The translations under genes and the position numbers were made by a program. Source: a virus. Taken from it: 34,967 bases of DNA. Numbering within the stretch: the first letter of the stretch is position 1; every line of letters begins with the position of its first letter. The notes beneath the pieces are model-generated. The model was not told the DNA's origin, searched no databases, and was given only the letters and a program-made list of their open reading frames with translations. Location of the stretch: positions 1-34,967 of the IMG/VR virus record IMGVR_UViG_3300036860_000387; one strand, given 5' to 3'. Shown here in pieces: positions 19,317-27,995 of the stretch.

Positions 19317-19777
19317 CCGCGGCGCCGATCCTGCCGCCCATCCCAACGCTCTTCCTGGATGGTCAGATGGATCTCATTGAGGACCTTGGTGTTCTCGCTC
19401 AGCGCTTCGACGATGGCCCGGTGCTCCTGGGCCTGCTTGAGTTCGTTCTGCTCGATGCGCGAGGAGAGTTGCCCCCGTAGATCGTGCCCGGTCTTGATGG
19501 CGTCGGTGATCTCGGAGAGGAAGCTGCTGATGATCATGGTCTGGGCCTTCATCGCATCGACTGCCGCGCCGAAGTCATAGCGCTGCTTCACGAGCGCGCT
19601 CAGGCCGATGTTCTCTTTGTCCAGCGAATCCACCCTCTCCTCGAGTGATTTGATCTTCGGCCGGTCCTCGCGGTAGCGCAGCCATGCCTGCACCCCGGCG
19701 ACGACCAGCGCGAGTAGACCGACCGGCGTGAGCAGGTCACGAAGCTCCATCGGGGGCGGGGTCTCGAGGAAGATCAC
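19313..19777 (-). CDS. Membrane-anchored coiled-coil protein of lysis region
   Basis: A 154-aa protein with one N-terminal membrane segment (LLTPVGLLALVVAGVQAWL) followed by ~110 residues of charged helix with heptad character (KIKSLEERVDSLDKENIGL, LKQAQEHRAIVEALSENTKV). It is coupled to the amidase by ATGA. This is the shape of an i-spanin or of a holin with a long cytoplasmic or periplasmic rod; no o-spanin lipoprotein partner is adjacent, so spanin is not certain. GTG 19777 overlaps the preceding stop. Confidence 0.65.
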   Translation of the reverse strand: MIFLETPPPMELRDLLTPVGLLALVVAGVQAWLRYREDRPKIKSLEERVDSLDKENIGLSALVKQRYDFGAAVDAMKAQTMIISSFLSEITDAIKTGHDLRGQLSSRIEQNELKQAQEHRAIVEALSENTKVLNEIHLTIQEERWDGRQDRRRG

Positions 19778-20082
19778 TGGGCTTTCTGGCCCACGCGTCG
19801 TCGGCGCCGGTCAGCGCGATTGGGCTTGGCCGGCTCGATCACTGGGCCCGGAGGCGTGACGGCGTTCGCATCGACGCGCCGGAAGAAGAGCTTGTCCTTC
19901 TTCTCGACGAGATCGACGCGGAAACCTTCGGCGGTTTCGGCGTCGAGGTCGTAGCCCATGCCCTTCGCCACGGCGTTCGTGACCCGCTGGGTGCGATCGG
20001 CGGCCTGGGCCTGCAGTGCGACGCACTCGCGGATGTCCTTCGCGGCCGCAGGCGGGATCTCGCGCTCGTCGATCTCAGTCAT
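19774..20082 (-). CDS. Hypothetical protein near lysis cassette
   Basis: A 102-aa soluble protein: helical N-terminus (IPPAAAKDIRECVALQAQAA), a short beta-like stretch (VEKKDKLFFRRVD) and a basic end (NRADRRRRRVGQKAQ). ATG 20082 overlaps the HNH gene stop (ATGA). No domain recognised. Its place between an HNH gene and lysis genes gives no clear hint. Confidence 0.6.
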   Translation of the reverse strand: MTEIDEREIPPAAAKDIRECVALQAQAADRTQRVTNAVAKGMGYDLDAETAEGFRVDLVEKKDKLFFRRVDANAVTPPGPVIEPAKPNRADRRRRRVGQKAQ

Positions 20083-20555
20083 GGCTTGGCCGCCAAAAAC
20101 TCGGCCAACGTCCTGTCGCGTTTCCGTAGATTGCAGGTAAGACAGGCCGGGACGATATTGGTGATATCGTTCCGCCCTCCGGCGGAGAGCGGAATCTTGT
20201 GGTCAATGGTCAGTATCCGCGTCTCGCCGCAGTAGACGCAGACATTGCCAAGCAGTGCGCACTTCTCCCGCCACTCGGCCGCCGTGAAGGAACCGCCATT
20301 TCTGCGTTTTAACCCGCGACGATTCGCCGCCGCTAGTTTGTATCTCTGCGGATTCGCGCGATATCGCGCGCGATCGGACGCACGAACTTCTCCGAGTCGC
20401 GCGCGCCTCCAGGCGACGAGGTATGCCCGCATCGCCTCGCGCCGCTTTTTCCGGTGCCGCGCATCCGCCGCAAGCTGCTTCTCGCGATGGGTCCATCGAT
20501 AGGCCCGCATGTACGCTGTGTGCCGGGCGCGACGTTGCTCAATGGATTCATTCAT
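20079..20555 (-). CDS. HNH homing-type endonuclease
   Basis: A 158-aa protein: a long basic N-terminal region (RKKRREAMRAYLVAWRRARL, RGLKRRNGGSF) followed by an HNH/zinc module: CVYCGETR, LTIDHKIPLSAGGRNDITN, then CLTCNLRKRDRT. H in TIDH, N in RNDITN and the two Cys pairs are all present, so it should be active. Free-standing HNH genes like this move between phages; its place among tail-fibre and lysis genes is consistent with a selfish insertion. The frame has slightly lower GC than its neighbours. Confidence 0.85.
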   Translation of the reverse strand: MNESIEQRRARHTAYMRAYRWTHREKQLAADARHRKKRREAMRAYLVAWRRARLGEVRASDRARYRANPQRYKLAAANRRGLKRRNGGSFTAAEWREKCALLGNVCVYCGETRILTIDHKIPLSAGGRNDITNIVPACLTCNLRKRDRTLAEFLAAKP

Positions 20556-20557
20556 AA

Positions 20558-20782
20558 CTAGGCCTTCGGAAAGTCCACGCTGATGGCCGCCTCGGTGTCT
20601 GGGTTGACGGCGGTCTGACGGACCTGATGCTCGGCCATGAAGCAGAGCTCACGCAGCCAGTCGCGGCAGGCATCTTGGACCTGAGCAAGCGATGCGGGCG
20701 GCGTGATGCCCTTGGCCACGGCAACCGCGTTGCGCACCCGAAGGACCGCCGCGTCGGGGATCGTCACGCTCAAAACGGCCAT
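20558..20782 (-). CDS. Small protein after tail fibre
   Basis: A 74-aa protein beginning with a beta strand (MAVLSVTIPDAAVLRVRNAV) and continuing as helices (QDACRDWLRELCFMAEHQVR). ATG 20782 has an AGGAGGAG SD that overlaps the stop of the fibre gene region. It may be a fibre-associated chaperone or assembly factor because of its place; there is no sequence proof. Confidence 0.6.
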   Translation of the reverse strand: MAVLSVTIPDAAVLRVRNAVAVAKGITPPASLAQVQDACRDWLRELCFMAEHQVRQTAVNPDTEAAISVDFPKA

Positions 20783-20792
20783 CGCTCTCCTC

Positions 20793-22313
20793 CTACGTCC
20801 AGACCGGGATGAAGTACGTCGTCGTGGAGTTAATCCTCACCGGGAGCCAGGAATTCTGTGAGTTCGTCGCCGGACCGGTCCCACCGATTCCTCCGAGCGT
20901 CGCGGGGCCGCCGCCACCGAGCGCTACGGTCGCGGTATTGATCCGCACCTTGCCCGTTCCCTTCGGTGAGAGCCCGAGGTCGATGTTCGCATCGGTGCCC
21001 TGCGGCGAGATGTCCGGCGCAGCCCCAGTGGCCGCGGGAGCGATCTGCACGTAGTTCACCGCGCTCGCGACGTCGAGGAAGTTCGCGAGGACGCGGCCGC
21101 CGGCGTTCGAATAGAGAGTGATTGAGCCCGTGCCTTTGCTTACCAGAAGAAGTGACACGTTCGCATCGGTGCCGGTGGCCTGGATCTGGGGCGCGGCTCC
21201 CGTGGCTGCTCCCTGGACTTGCACATAGTTCACCGCGCTCGCGATGTGCGCGACGAGGAACTGGACTAGGCTCGCCCCGGTATAGAAGATGTGCGAACCG
21301 GTGCCCTTGCTCTGAAAGGCGATCGCGACATTCGCGCTCCCGCCGGCCGCCGTGAGATTGACGGTCCCAGTGCCTCCAATGAAGCTGAAGTAGTCCGTGA
21401 AGTTGAGCGGGAGATTTACGCTGCCCGTGCCCTTGGCCCGTATGACCATTGAGATGTTCACGTCCGAGCCGATGACTTCTAATGTCGGCGAGGAGCCGGC
21501 CGCCTGGCCTGTCACGTACCAGCCATTCACCGTGCTGGCTGCGGCCTCCCAGCGCATGATCTGGCCGCCGTTGCTCACCGCAGCGAAGGTGTTCGCGCCC
21601 ACCCTGTAAAAGCCAGTGTCGGGGTCGCTCACGAAGCCGATCGAGGGCGCGCTCACCGTGCCGTCCGCCTGCAGGCCGGTGATCGTCACATTGACGCGAC
21701 CGTTCGCCGCGTCGTCCGTCGCGGTCACCGAGGCTCCGATGTAATTAACCTTGCCGCGGGTGTTGACCGCGACGCCCTCTTCCTGGACCTCGATCGGCGC
21801 CACTGGGGCGGAGATCGGGATCGAGAGCTCGAACATGCGCATCCCGCTGGCGACGTCCTCGACCTCGATGTAGTAGTCGCGGGTGTCCTCGGCCCAGAAC
21901 GAGACGTTGCCGCGATCGCCGACCCAGCCGACGTTCGTGTTCGTGTTCGAGAAGCCGACACCCAGGGTGCCCTGCAGCGTGATCGTCTTCGCGCCGCCGT
22001 TGATCGCGGTGATGAAGCGCTTGCGGGTGTTCGTCCCGTCGTAGATACGGATGCGATCGCCAAGCGCGAACGGCGCGACGTCGGCGACGGTGATGACGTT
22101 GTCGCCCGAGACCGCGGTCACGGTGAGCGTGGTCTGCTTGCCGGCGTTCGGGAACAGCGGGCTGGGCTGCGCGACGCCGCCCGAGCTGGCGTTGTAGACG
22201 GTTGAGCCGACCGTGAGCGCCTCGTCGTCGAAGATACGGACCTTCGTCAGTGAGCCGCCCGTCTTCGAGCCGCCGTCGACGCGGACCGGGATCGACCACA
22301 GCCGGCGCGCCAC
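20793..22313 (-). CDS. Tail fibre / receptor-binding-type protein with repeats
   Basis: A 506-aa structural protein. The N-terminal ~175 residues are a tail-attachment-like beta domain (YYIEVEDVASGMRMFEL). A middle collagen-free beta region follows (SIGFVSDPDTGFYRVGANTF), then four ~45-residue repeats built on ASAVNYVQV, AATGAAP, GTDANVSLLL and SKGTGSITLY. This repeat type is common in trimeric phage fibres. GTG 22313 directly follows a TAG stop. The short C-terminal end (VRINSTTTYFIPVWT) may be the host-contact tip. The repeat number probably varies between relatives. Confidence 0.75.
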   Translation of the reverse strand: MARRLWSIPVRVDGGSKTGGSLTKVRIFDDEALTVGSTVYNASSGGVAQPSPLFPNAGKQTTLTVTAVSGDNVITVADVAPFALGDRIRIYDGTNTRKRFITAINGGAKTITLQGTLGVGFSNTNTNVGWVGDRGNVSFWAEDTRDYYIEVEDVASGMRMFELSIPISAPVAPIEVQEEGVAVNTRGKVNYIGASVTATDDAANGRVNVTITGLQADGTVSAPSIGFVSDPDTGFYRVGANTFAAVSNGGQIMRWEAAASTVNGWYVTGQAAGSSPTLEVIGSDVNISMVIRAKGTGSVNLPLNFTDYFSFIGGTGTVNLTAAGGSANVAIAFQSKGTGSHIFYTGASLVQFLVAHIASAVNYVQVQGAATGAAPQIQATGTDANVSLLLVSKGTGSITLYSNAGGRVLANFLDVASAVNYVQIAPAATGAAPDISPQGTDANIDLGLSPKGTGKVRINTATVALGGGGPATLGGIGGTGPATNSQNSWLPVRINSTTTYFIPVWT

Positions 22314-23471
22314 CTAAGCCTCCGTCCGTGCGGCGAGGATCGCGAGCGCGGTCGCGAGATCGGGCTGGTAGCTGCCAAGCTCGAGCGCGTATGCGAACTT
22401 CCCGTTGCCCAGCGGCTCCGTCGCGACCTTCTGGATCAGGAAGCGCCCGCGATAGCCCTCATCGAGCTTCGCGGTCTTCGACGGCGCCGCCAGGCTGAAC
22501 ACCTCGGGGTACTGGCCGAAGTCGTTCAGCGTGCCGATGCGTGTGTTGACGACGTCGATGGCCTGCCCGGCCTTCGCGCCTTTCACGTACACGCGGCCGC
22601 GGCCGAGCCGGCGGATCGCCATCGTCTTGAGCTCGGCGTAGGTGCGCCGCTCGAGCTCGCTCGCGGGGATCCCGGTGTCGTTCTTGTAGGGGTCCTCGAG
22701 GATCCGGCCGATGCGCGCGTAGCTCACCTCGTCGAAGGCCGTGACCTCCGAGCCGCCTGCGCCACCGCGGCGGAGCTTGTTGCGGTGGCCCGCGAGCTCC
22801 TCGGTCTCTTCCCAGTTCTCGACGCCGACGAGATCGACGCCGTCGGGCGCGCTGTGCAGCGCGAACGGCGCGAGCGTGTCGCCGAGCGGCGCGTATTCGA
22901 GGATCTTGTCGGGGCGGATCCGCAGGTAGTTGCCCGGCGCGTACTTCGCGAGGTTGTCGAAGGCGGTCTTCGGCGGCATGTACGACCAGTCCAGACCGGT
23001 GAGGAACATCGTCGCCTTCACGCCCGGCCAGTTCGGCTCGTTGGCGGTGATGATCGGATCGTCGATCCCGGTGCCGCGGCCGAAGCTCTGGTTCTTGAGC
23101 GCGTCGCGCATGATCGCGATGACGAAGTTGCGATCGCTGTCGACGACGCCAGTTTTGTTGAGCGAGCCGGTCGCCGTCTCGAAGAGCCGCGCGTTGTGGT
23201 CCTGGAACGCGACCTGCCAGCGTCGCTTTATGGGCCGGGTCTTCTCGACGACGCTGAAGACGCGGCCGCCGAAGAGCGACGTGACCAGGTCGTCGTCGAG
23301 GAGATCCGCGGAGAGCCCCCACGCCGGCACCTTCGGGCAGCTGCCGCCAGTCTTGTCCTGCAGCACCGCACGCATCACGCCGATCTGGTTGCCGAGATCC
23401 GACTCGGACGGATCGAAGTCGATCGCGTTCGTCCAGGCCGAGACGTCGACGCCGTCGATCTTGAGCTGCAC
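22314..23471 (-). CDS. Distal tail / baseplate hub-type protein
   Basis: A 385-aa protein directly after the tape measure, where siphophages encode distal-tail and tail-hub proteins. It begins MQLKIDGVDVSAWTNAIDFD, an N-terminal beta domain, and continues through mixed beta/alpha sections (WQVAFQDHNARLFETATGSL, MPPKTAFDNLAKYAPGNYL) to QKVATEPLGNGKFAYALELG. The pattern is that of gp27-like hub proteins. GTG 23471 follows TAG without a gap. Assignment rests on order and general shape rather than a single diagnostic motif. Confidence 0.65.
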   Translation of the reverse strand: MQLKIDGVDVSAWTNAIDFDPSESDLGNQIGVMRAVLQDKTGGSCPKVPAWGLSADLLDDDLVTSLFGGRVFSVVEKTRPIKRRWQVAFQDHNARLFETATGSLNKTGVVDSDRNFVIAIMRDALKNQSFGRGTGIDDPIITANEPNWPGVKATMFLTGLDWSYMPPKTAFDNLAKYAPGNYLRIRPDKILEYAPLGDTLAPFALHSAPDGVDLVGVENWEETEELAGHRNKLRRGGAGGSEVTAFDEVSYARIGRILEDPYKNDTGIPASELERRTYAELKTMAIRRLGRGRVYVKGAKAGQAIDVVNTRIGTLNDFGQYPEVFSLAAPSKTAKLDEGYRGRFLIQKVATEPLGNGKFAYALELGSYQPDLATALAILAARTEA

Positions 23472-25256
23472 CTAGAGTCCCTGCCCGGCCAGCGCGGCGC
23501 CGGGAATCACGACTCGTCCCATTGCGCGCGCAATAGCCTCGCCCTCGACCTGGACGACGATTGGCTGGGCCATCCCGAGGTCGCCGTGGCCGCGCCAGCC
23601 CGCGGCGATGTCGGCGGGGTCGATGTTCCGCTCGAAGAACCCACCGGGCCCGCGCACGCCGCCGCCGCGGCCCCAGATCGAGCTCGAGCCCGGGCCGTTG
23701 ATGCGGCTGTAGACCGAGTCGAGCGCGTCGAAGGCGAGCTGCTTGTTCTTCACGACGCCCTGGGCGAACCCGGCCATGACCTGGAGGCCCATCTCCTCGA
23801 AGACCGTCGAGGGCGAGTGGATCCCGAGGAAGTCCTTGATGCCCTTGATCGCGTCGCCCAGCGCTGCCACGACCTTCGCGACGATCGCGTCCTTCAGGCC
23901 GCCGAGTCCGTTCATGAGACCCTCGATCATCCCGATGCCCAGCTTCACGAAGAAGCCGATCACGCCGGGGATCGCCTCGGTGAACACCCATTTGCCGATC
24001 GTGAGCAGGATCCCCGGCAGGTGCTCGAGGATCGCCGGTATCGCGGTCGTCAGGATGAACTCGCCAAACTTGAGGCCCCATCCGATGAGCGTCTGCCCGA
24101 TCTCCTCGGCGTGATCGTTCAGCCAGTGCAGCGCGCTGGTCAGCAGGCCGAGCAGCTCGTTCAACATCGGGCCGATCTGCGGACCAATCCAGGCGATGAA
24201 CTCCTTCGCCCAGGCAAGCAGCGCGTCGAGGATCTTCGGCACGCTGTCCCTGACGAAGCCCAGCAGCCCATTGAGGATGCTGCTAGCGCGATCCTTGAGC
24301 GTCGCGAAGATCGCCGGGACGTCGCCCGACAGCACGGCCTTGAAGAGCTCGCGGATGAAGGCGAGGCTCTGCATGATCGCTCCGGCGATCTCCGGGCCCA
24401 CGATCCGCTTGAGCGTCTCGCCCGCCGCAGGTGCGCTGCCGGTGATGACGCCGAACATCTCGACGAAGATGTCCTTCGCCGTCGAGACGACCTGGCCGAG
24501 GTTGCCGAAGAAGGCGAGGAAGGCTGGCTGAGTGACGAAGGCGCGTAGGCCCTCGATCACCCCGACCGCCGCCTGGGCGAGCCCAGTGAACGCCGGCAGG
24601 ATCGCCGCACCGACGTCCTCCTTGAGGTTGTCCATCTGGTTCTGGAAGATCTGCCACTGGCCGGCGGCGGTCCCGACGTACGCCGCGCTCTGTCCGCCGA
24701 AGCGCTTCTGCACGTCCTCGAGGACCCGCGTGGCGTCGGCGCCCTTCTCGACGTGGATCCCGTAGCGTCCGAGCACGTTGGTCGTCTCGTCGGTGACCTT
24801 GCCCAGGAGCTTCGATGCGGTCGCGAGGTCGATGCCCGCGCCGCGCGCGAAGTCCATTGCGATGGGTAGCCGTTTCATGGCCTCGTCCACATCGCCGGTC
24901 TGCGCACTCAGAAGCGAGAGCGAGTCGCGCATCTCGCCGTCACTGAACGCGGTGAGCTTCTCCCAGGTCGCGATCTGATCCTCGATCGTCCCCTGCAGCT
25001 CGTCCCAGTTGCCGCCGGCGTTGCTCACCGCCTGCGCCAGGCGGAAGATGCCCTGTTCCTCGTCGGCGGCCGCGCGGGCGAAGTCGACGCCGGCGAGGAC
25101 CGCCGCGCCCAGGCCCGCGGTGAGCCCGCCGAGCGCGAGCTTCGCGAGGTCGCCGGATTTGCCCAGCTTGTCGAGCTGACCGCCGATGCCGGACAGCACA
25201 CCGCTCGCGGCATCCTTCGCCGCGAGGATGATCGCGACCTCGACGGCGTCGGCCAC
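23472..25256 (-). CDS. Tape measure protein
   Basis: A 594-aa protein that sets tail length and is ejected with the DNA. It starts with the usual VAIILAAKDAASGVLSGIGG segment, has several long hydrophobic and amphipathic helices (ALGGLTAGLGAAVLAGVDFA, PAILEHLPGILLTIGKW) and a C-terminal domain with an IWGRGGGVRGPGGFF loop. At about 0.15 nm per residue the tail would be about 90 nm. It follows the two frameshifted chaperone frames, as expected. GTG 25256 is immediately behind TAG. Confidence 0.85.
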   Translation of the reverse strand: MADAVEVAIILAAKDAASGVLSGIGGQLDKLGKSGDLAKLALGGLTAGLGAAVLAGVDFARAAADEEQGIFRLAQAVSNAGGNWDELQGTIEDQIATWEKLTAFSDGEMRDSLSLLSAQTGDVDEAMKRLPIAMDFARGAGIDLATASKLLGKVTDETTNVLGRYGIHVEKGADATRVLEDVQKRFGGQSAAYVGTAAGQWQIFQNQMDNLKEDVGAAILPAFTGLAQAAVGVIEGLRAFVTQPAFLAFFGNLGQVVSTAKDIFVEMFGVITGSAPAAGETLKRIVGPEIAGAIMQSLAFIRELFKAVLSGDVPAIFATLKDRASSILNGLLGFVRDSVPKILDALLAWAKEFIAWIGPQIGPMLNELLGLLTSALHWLNDHAEEIGQTLIGWGLKFGEFILTTAIPAILEHLPGILLTIGKWVFTEAIPGVIGFFVKLGIGMIEGLMNGLGGLKDAIVAKVVAALGDAIKGIKDFLGIHSPSTVFEEMGLQVMAGFAQGVVKNKQLAFDALDSVYSRINGPGSSSIWGRGGGVRGPGGFFERNIDPADIAAGWRGHGDLGMAQPIVVQVEGEAIARAMGRVVIPGAALAGQGL

Positions 25257-25768
25257 CTAGCTGCGGGCCTCGGCCGCGCGCTGTTCGGCCTCGTAGTACG
25301 CGGCGCATTCGCCGACCCAGTCCATCGGCTGCCGGCGGTAGACATAGTCGTCCATCCAACCGGCCCAGCGCCGGAACTTCATGTCGGCGTAGCCGCCGGG
25401 GACGTCGCCTCCGTATCCGAGGAGAGCGGCGAGGAGGAGCTCTTCGTCGTCAGCGCTAAAGGGGAGCGCGCCTCGTCGCGGAAACGCCGCAGGCACTCGC
25501 CGATGAGGTCCGGCCCGCACCTGCGCCAGTTCGCCGACACGTGCAGGTCGATCGGCTCGCCGACGTCGTCGACGAAGTTCGAGTCGCCGGGGAAGATCTC
25601 GCGCAGAAGCTCGTACAGCTCTGCCGGCCTCTTCACCACGTCGATCTCCTCGAGGATCCCGACGTGCGCGTTGATCCGCACGTCGATCCACCAGCCGGCG
25701 TAGTCGCCCTCGAGCTCGACGCGCCGGATCCGCATGGGCATCCGGCGCGTGCCGTTCTGCTCGCTCAT
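25257..25768 (-). CDS. Tail assembly chaperone, frameshifted long form (gpGT-like)
   Basis: The -1 frameshift at C-CCT-TTA (25463-25457) joins the first 104 codons of the short chaperone to 66 codons in the overlapping frame, giving ~170 aa and ending at TAG 25257. The extension reads SADDEELLLAALLGYGGDVP and on through FRRWAGWMDDYVYRRQPMDW to the stop. The heptamer has the X-XXY-YYZ form in the correct phase, and the two frames lie between major tail protein and tape measure, the universal place for this pair. In lambda-type tails the ratio of the two forms is essential. Confidence 0.85.
25379..25768 (-). CDS. Tail assembly chaperone, short form (gpG-like)
   Basis: A 129-aa protein: strand-rich start (MRIRRVELEGDYAGWWIDVR), helix (VVKRPAELYELLREIFPGD), then the slippery site at codons 103-104 and a short low-complexity end (SSSSPLSSDTEATSPAATPT) if no shift occurs. 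It coats the tape measure during tail assembly and is absent from the virion. ATG 25768 overlaps the stop of the major tail protein (ATGA). Confidence 0.85.
   Translation of the reverse strand: MSEQNGTRRMPMRIRRVELEGDYAGWWIDVRINAHVGILEEIDVVKRPAELYELLREIFPGDSNFVDDVGEPIDLHVSANWRRCGPDLIGECLRRFRDEARSPLALTTKSSSSPLSSDTEATSPAATPT
25457..25463 (-). other. Programmed -1 ribosomal frameshift site CCCTTTA
   Basis: The minus strand reads C CCT TTA in the short-form frame; slipping back one base gives CCC TTT and enters the frame ending at 25257. Both codons re-pair at first and second positions. Slip sites of this kind are the hallmark of tail chaperone genes. Confidence 0.85.
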
Positions 25769-26745
25769 GGCAGGGTGACGAGCGCGTTCACGTGCTCGTA
25801 CTTGGTCGCGTAGCCGAGCACCGTCGAGTAGGCCTGGTTGAGGCTCATCTCAATCGTGATCGAGTTGCCCTGCTCGGCGATCTTCGTGTCCTCGTACCAG
25901 CCCGGGGCGTAGTGCACGTACTCGCGCAGGTTGCCGCCGCCGGCGTCGGTGCCGTTGAACTTCACGGCAATGAGGCGCTGAGTGTTGGCGGCCCACTTGT
26001 CGTACTCGGCGCGGTTGTTGAAGCGGAAGAGGAACTTCGTCATGCCGGTGCGCTCGCCCGGCGGGATGTCCGAGAGGAGACCGCCGTCCGCGTTGTCCAT
26101 CGTGTACAGGCGGTCGTCGGCGATCGCGAGCTCGTGCTCGTAGCCGAGCAGGCGCCCCGCGACGATGGTCGTCTTGATCGTGCCGCCCGGCTCGTCGATG
26201 TAGAGCGTCGCGGTACGGCCGAGCACCGTCTCGACCTGGCGATCGTTAAGCGCGCCGGTGAAGGTCGTGGTCGCCCGGTCCTTCGCGAAGATCTCGACGT
26301 TTCCCTCGAGCGGTCCGCCCGGGGTGCCCTTGATGCTGAGCTTGTTGGCCTTGCCGAAGACCGCCTTCCAGGCCTGGAAGTCGTCGCCCCACTCGAAGGT
26401 CGCGGTCTTGCGATCGTCGGCGTTCGTCGTTGGCGTGTGCGTATAGCGGTACGCCGCGGTGCCGCCGATCTGCACGCCGGCCACGCCGCCCTTCGCCAGG
26501 AGCTGCATCCACCAGGGACCGTCCTCATACGTCCAGGGGAAACTGATCTTTCCGCCCGCCTCGACGAGCAGCGCGAAGCGATCGCGCCGACGGTCGAGCG
26601 ACTCGACGTCGAGGTTCGGGTAGAAGCCCGGCTGCTTCTTCTCGATCGAGCCGAGCGCGCCGAACCTCCGGGTCGCCGCGACCCCGGTGCCGGGCGTGGA
26701 TTCGAGCCCGGCCTGCCACTTGCGCAGCACCTTGATACCAGCCAT
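25765..26745 (-). CDS. Major tail (tube) protein
   Basis: A 326-aa protein upstream of the chaperones, with the organisation of siphophage tube subunits: an N-terminal loop region (GLESTPGTGVAATRRFGAL), repeated beta strands (YRYTHTPTTNADDRKTATFE, NKLSIKGTPGGPLEGNVEIF) and a C-terminal half with a similar beta pattern (KFLFRFNNRAEYDKWAAN, GNSITIEMSLNQAYS). Two-lobed sequences like this are seen in longer tube proteins. It forms hexameric rings of the tail shaft. Confidence 0.8.
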   Translation of the reverse strand: MAGIKVLRKWQAGLESTPGTGVAATRRFGALGSIEKKQPGFYPNLDVESLDRRRDRFALLVEAGGKISFPWTYEDGPWWMQLLAKGGVAGVQIGGTAAYRYTHTPTTNADDRKTATFEWGDDFQAWKAVFGKANKLSIKGTPGGPLEGNVEIFAKDRATTTFTGALNDRQVETVLGRTATLYIDEPGGTIKTTIVAGRLLGYEHELAIADDRLYTMDNADGGLLSDIPPGERTGMTKFLFRFNNRAEYDKWAANTQRLIAVKFNGTDAGGGNLREYVHYAPGWYEDTKIAEQGNSITIEMSLNQAYSTVLGYATKYEHVNALVTLP

Positions 26746-26747
26746 CG

Positions 26748-26990
26748 CTATGCCTCCTCGGGCGCGGCCGCGCCCTCATCGGTTGATTCGGGTGCGGGGA
26801 CCTCGCCGTCGATCGGCGCGTAGAGCTTGCTGGCCACGAGCTCGCGGGCGCGCGCCTCCGTCACCTGGGTCTCGTCGTTAGGGGTCTCGGTGATGAGCAG
26901 GTCCGCCTGCGGCACGCCGGCGATGTACTGCTCGGGGCGGCCGACGAACTTCAGCTTGGTCGCGCTCCTCGCGTGGGATCGTGCGGGCAT
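26748..26990 (-). CDS. Small protein upstream of the major tail protein
   Basis: An 80-aa protein beginning MPARSHARSATKLKFVGRPE. The middle (YIAGVPQADLLITE) is beta-rich and the end acidic and Ala-rich (APESTDEGAAAPEEA). ATG 26990 has an AGGAGG SD and is the real start; reading further upstream has no support. Such small proteins between tail terminator and tube are frequent and may be tail-completion factors. Function not assigned. Confidence 0.65.
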   Translation of the reverse strand: MPARSHARSATKLKFVGRPEQYIAGVPQADLLITETPNDETQVTEARARELVASKLYAPIDGEVPAPESTDEGAAAPEEA

Positions 26991-27015
26991 GGGGGACCTC
27001 CTCGCGATATTTGGA

Positions 27016-27507
27016 TCAGGCGTAGGCGACCGCGGCTTCCTCCTCGACATCGAATGCGAACTCGAGCGCGACGCGGCCCTCATAGAGCGGCACGGCCTCG
27101 CGCGGCCCGGTGACCTCGCGGATGAGCGAGCCGTTCGTCGCGGTGCCGCCGAGCCAGGTCTCCTCCGTGTCGAACCGGTTCACCACCAGCGGCACGAATG
27201 GCTGCAGCTTCGCGATCGCGAGCGCCAAGTCGCTGCGCGCGATCGAGAGCAAGAGCTGCAGGCGAACGTCATGCTTCCACACGGTGAGATCGCCGGCGTC
27301 GCCGAGGATCCGTCGGCTGCCCGCCGCGAAGACGACACCGAGGACGCCGTCCTGGGCAAACGTGCCGATGTCCGGGAGGATCGCCCAGCACGCCTTCACG
27401 CCGGCGATGCCGCCGACGCCGCGGTAGAGCCCGGTCATGTCGCCGCCGGTCGGACCACCGCCGACGCGCAGGGCGATGCGGTTGAGGATGAGCTGGGTGT
27501 CGTTCAC
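27016..27507 (-). CDS. Tail terminator / neck protein candidate
   Basis: A 163-aa protein in the position of the tail terminator, between the gp10-like neck protein and tail tube. The N-terminal helix (DTQLILNRIALRV), mixed alpha/beta core (VWKHDVRLQLLLSIARSDLA, LQPFVPLVVNRFD) and final beta strand (GRVALEFAFDVEE) match the size and layout of that family. GTG 27507 overlaps the previous stop (GTGA). Assigned by position mainly. Confidence 0.65.
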   Translation of the reverse strand: MNDTQLILNRIALRVGGGPTGGDMTGLYRGVGGIAGVKACWAILPDIGTFAQDGVLGVVFAAGSRRILGDAGDLTVWKHDVRLQLLLSIARSDLALAIAKLQPFVPLVVNRFDTEETWLGGTATNGSLIREVTGPREAVPLYEGRVALEFAFDVEEEAAVAYA

Positions 27508-27995
27508 TGGGTGATCGCCTTCGCGACCGGCTTCCAGACGGTGTCGCGGAAGATCTGCGCGACCTTCGAGCGTGTCGCGCGCAACGTCGCGCCCATCACC
27601 GGGCGGCCGCGCGTGCCGCGCGCTGCGATCGCGAGCGCGATCGGCCGTGCGGCTGCGTCGGGCAGCCCGTACTGGCGCGCGATGCGCCGCGCGGCCTTCA
27701 TCGAGGGCGGCGTGCGACCCGGCCCGCGCGAGCGCTGCGCGAACACCGCGGCCTGGCCGGCGCGGCCGCGGCCTGGCCCGATCTTCACGCGCGTGTCGTC
27801 CGCGGTGCCGGAGACCAGGTAGCGGATTCCCGAGCGCGCGTGGCCGCCGGGCGAGTGGATCCGCTCGCGCGCCTCGTCGCGCAGGGCGGTCCCGGCCTCG
27901 CGGAACGCCGCGGGGTACTGGGCGCGCATCTTCTTCGGGGCGTCCTTCACCGCGGCGCGCACCTTCGAGAGGTCCATCCGCACGTCGACGCTCAC
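27504..27995 (-). CDS. HK97 gp10-like neck / head-tail joining protein
   Basis: A 163-aa protein of the HK97 gp10 type: N-terminal helix (MDLSKVRAAVKDAPKKMRAQ), then RDEARERIHSPGGHARSGI and beta segments (VKIGPGRGRAGQAAVFAQRS), ending in a helix with basic residues. GTG 27995 overlaps the connector gene's stop (GTGA). It would help join head to tail. A longer frame upstream overlaps the connector gene and is not used. Confidence 0.75.
   Translation of the reverse strand: MSVDVRMDLSKVRAAVKDAPKKMRAQYPAAFREAGTALRDEARERIHSPGGHARSGIRYLVSGTADDTRVKIGPGRGRAGQAAVFAQRSRGPGRTPPSMKAARRIARQYGLPDAAARPIALAIAARGTRGRPVMGATLRATRSKVAQIFRDTVWKPVAKAITQ

Noticed and set aside
19313-19777. Firm i-spanin assignment
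   Set aside because: The shape fits, but no o-spanin lipoprotein is nested in or next to it, so only a general description is given.
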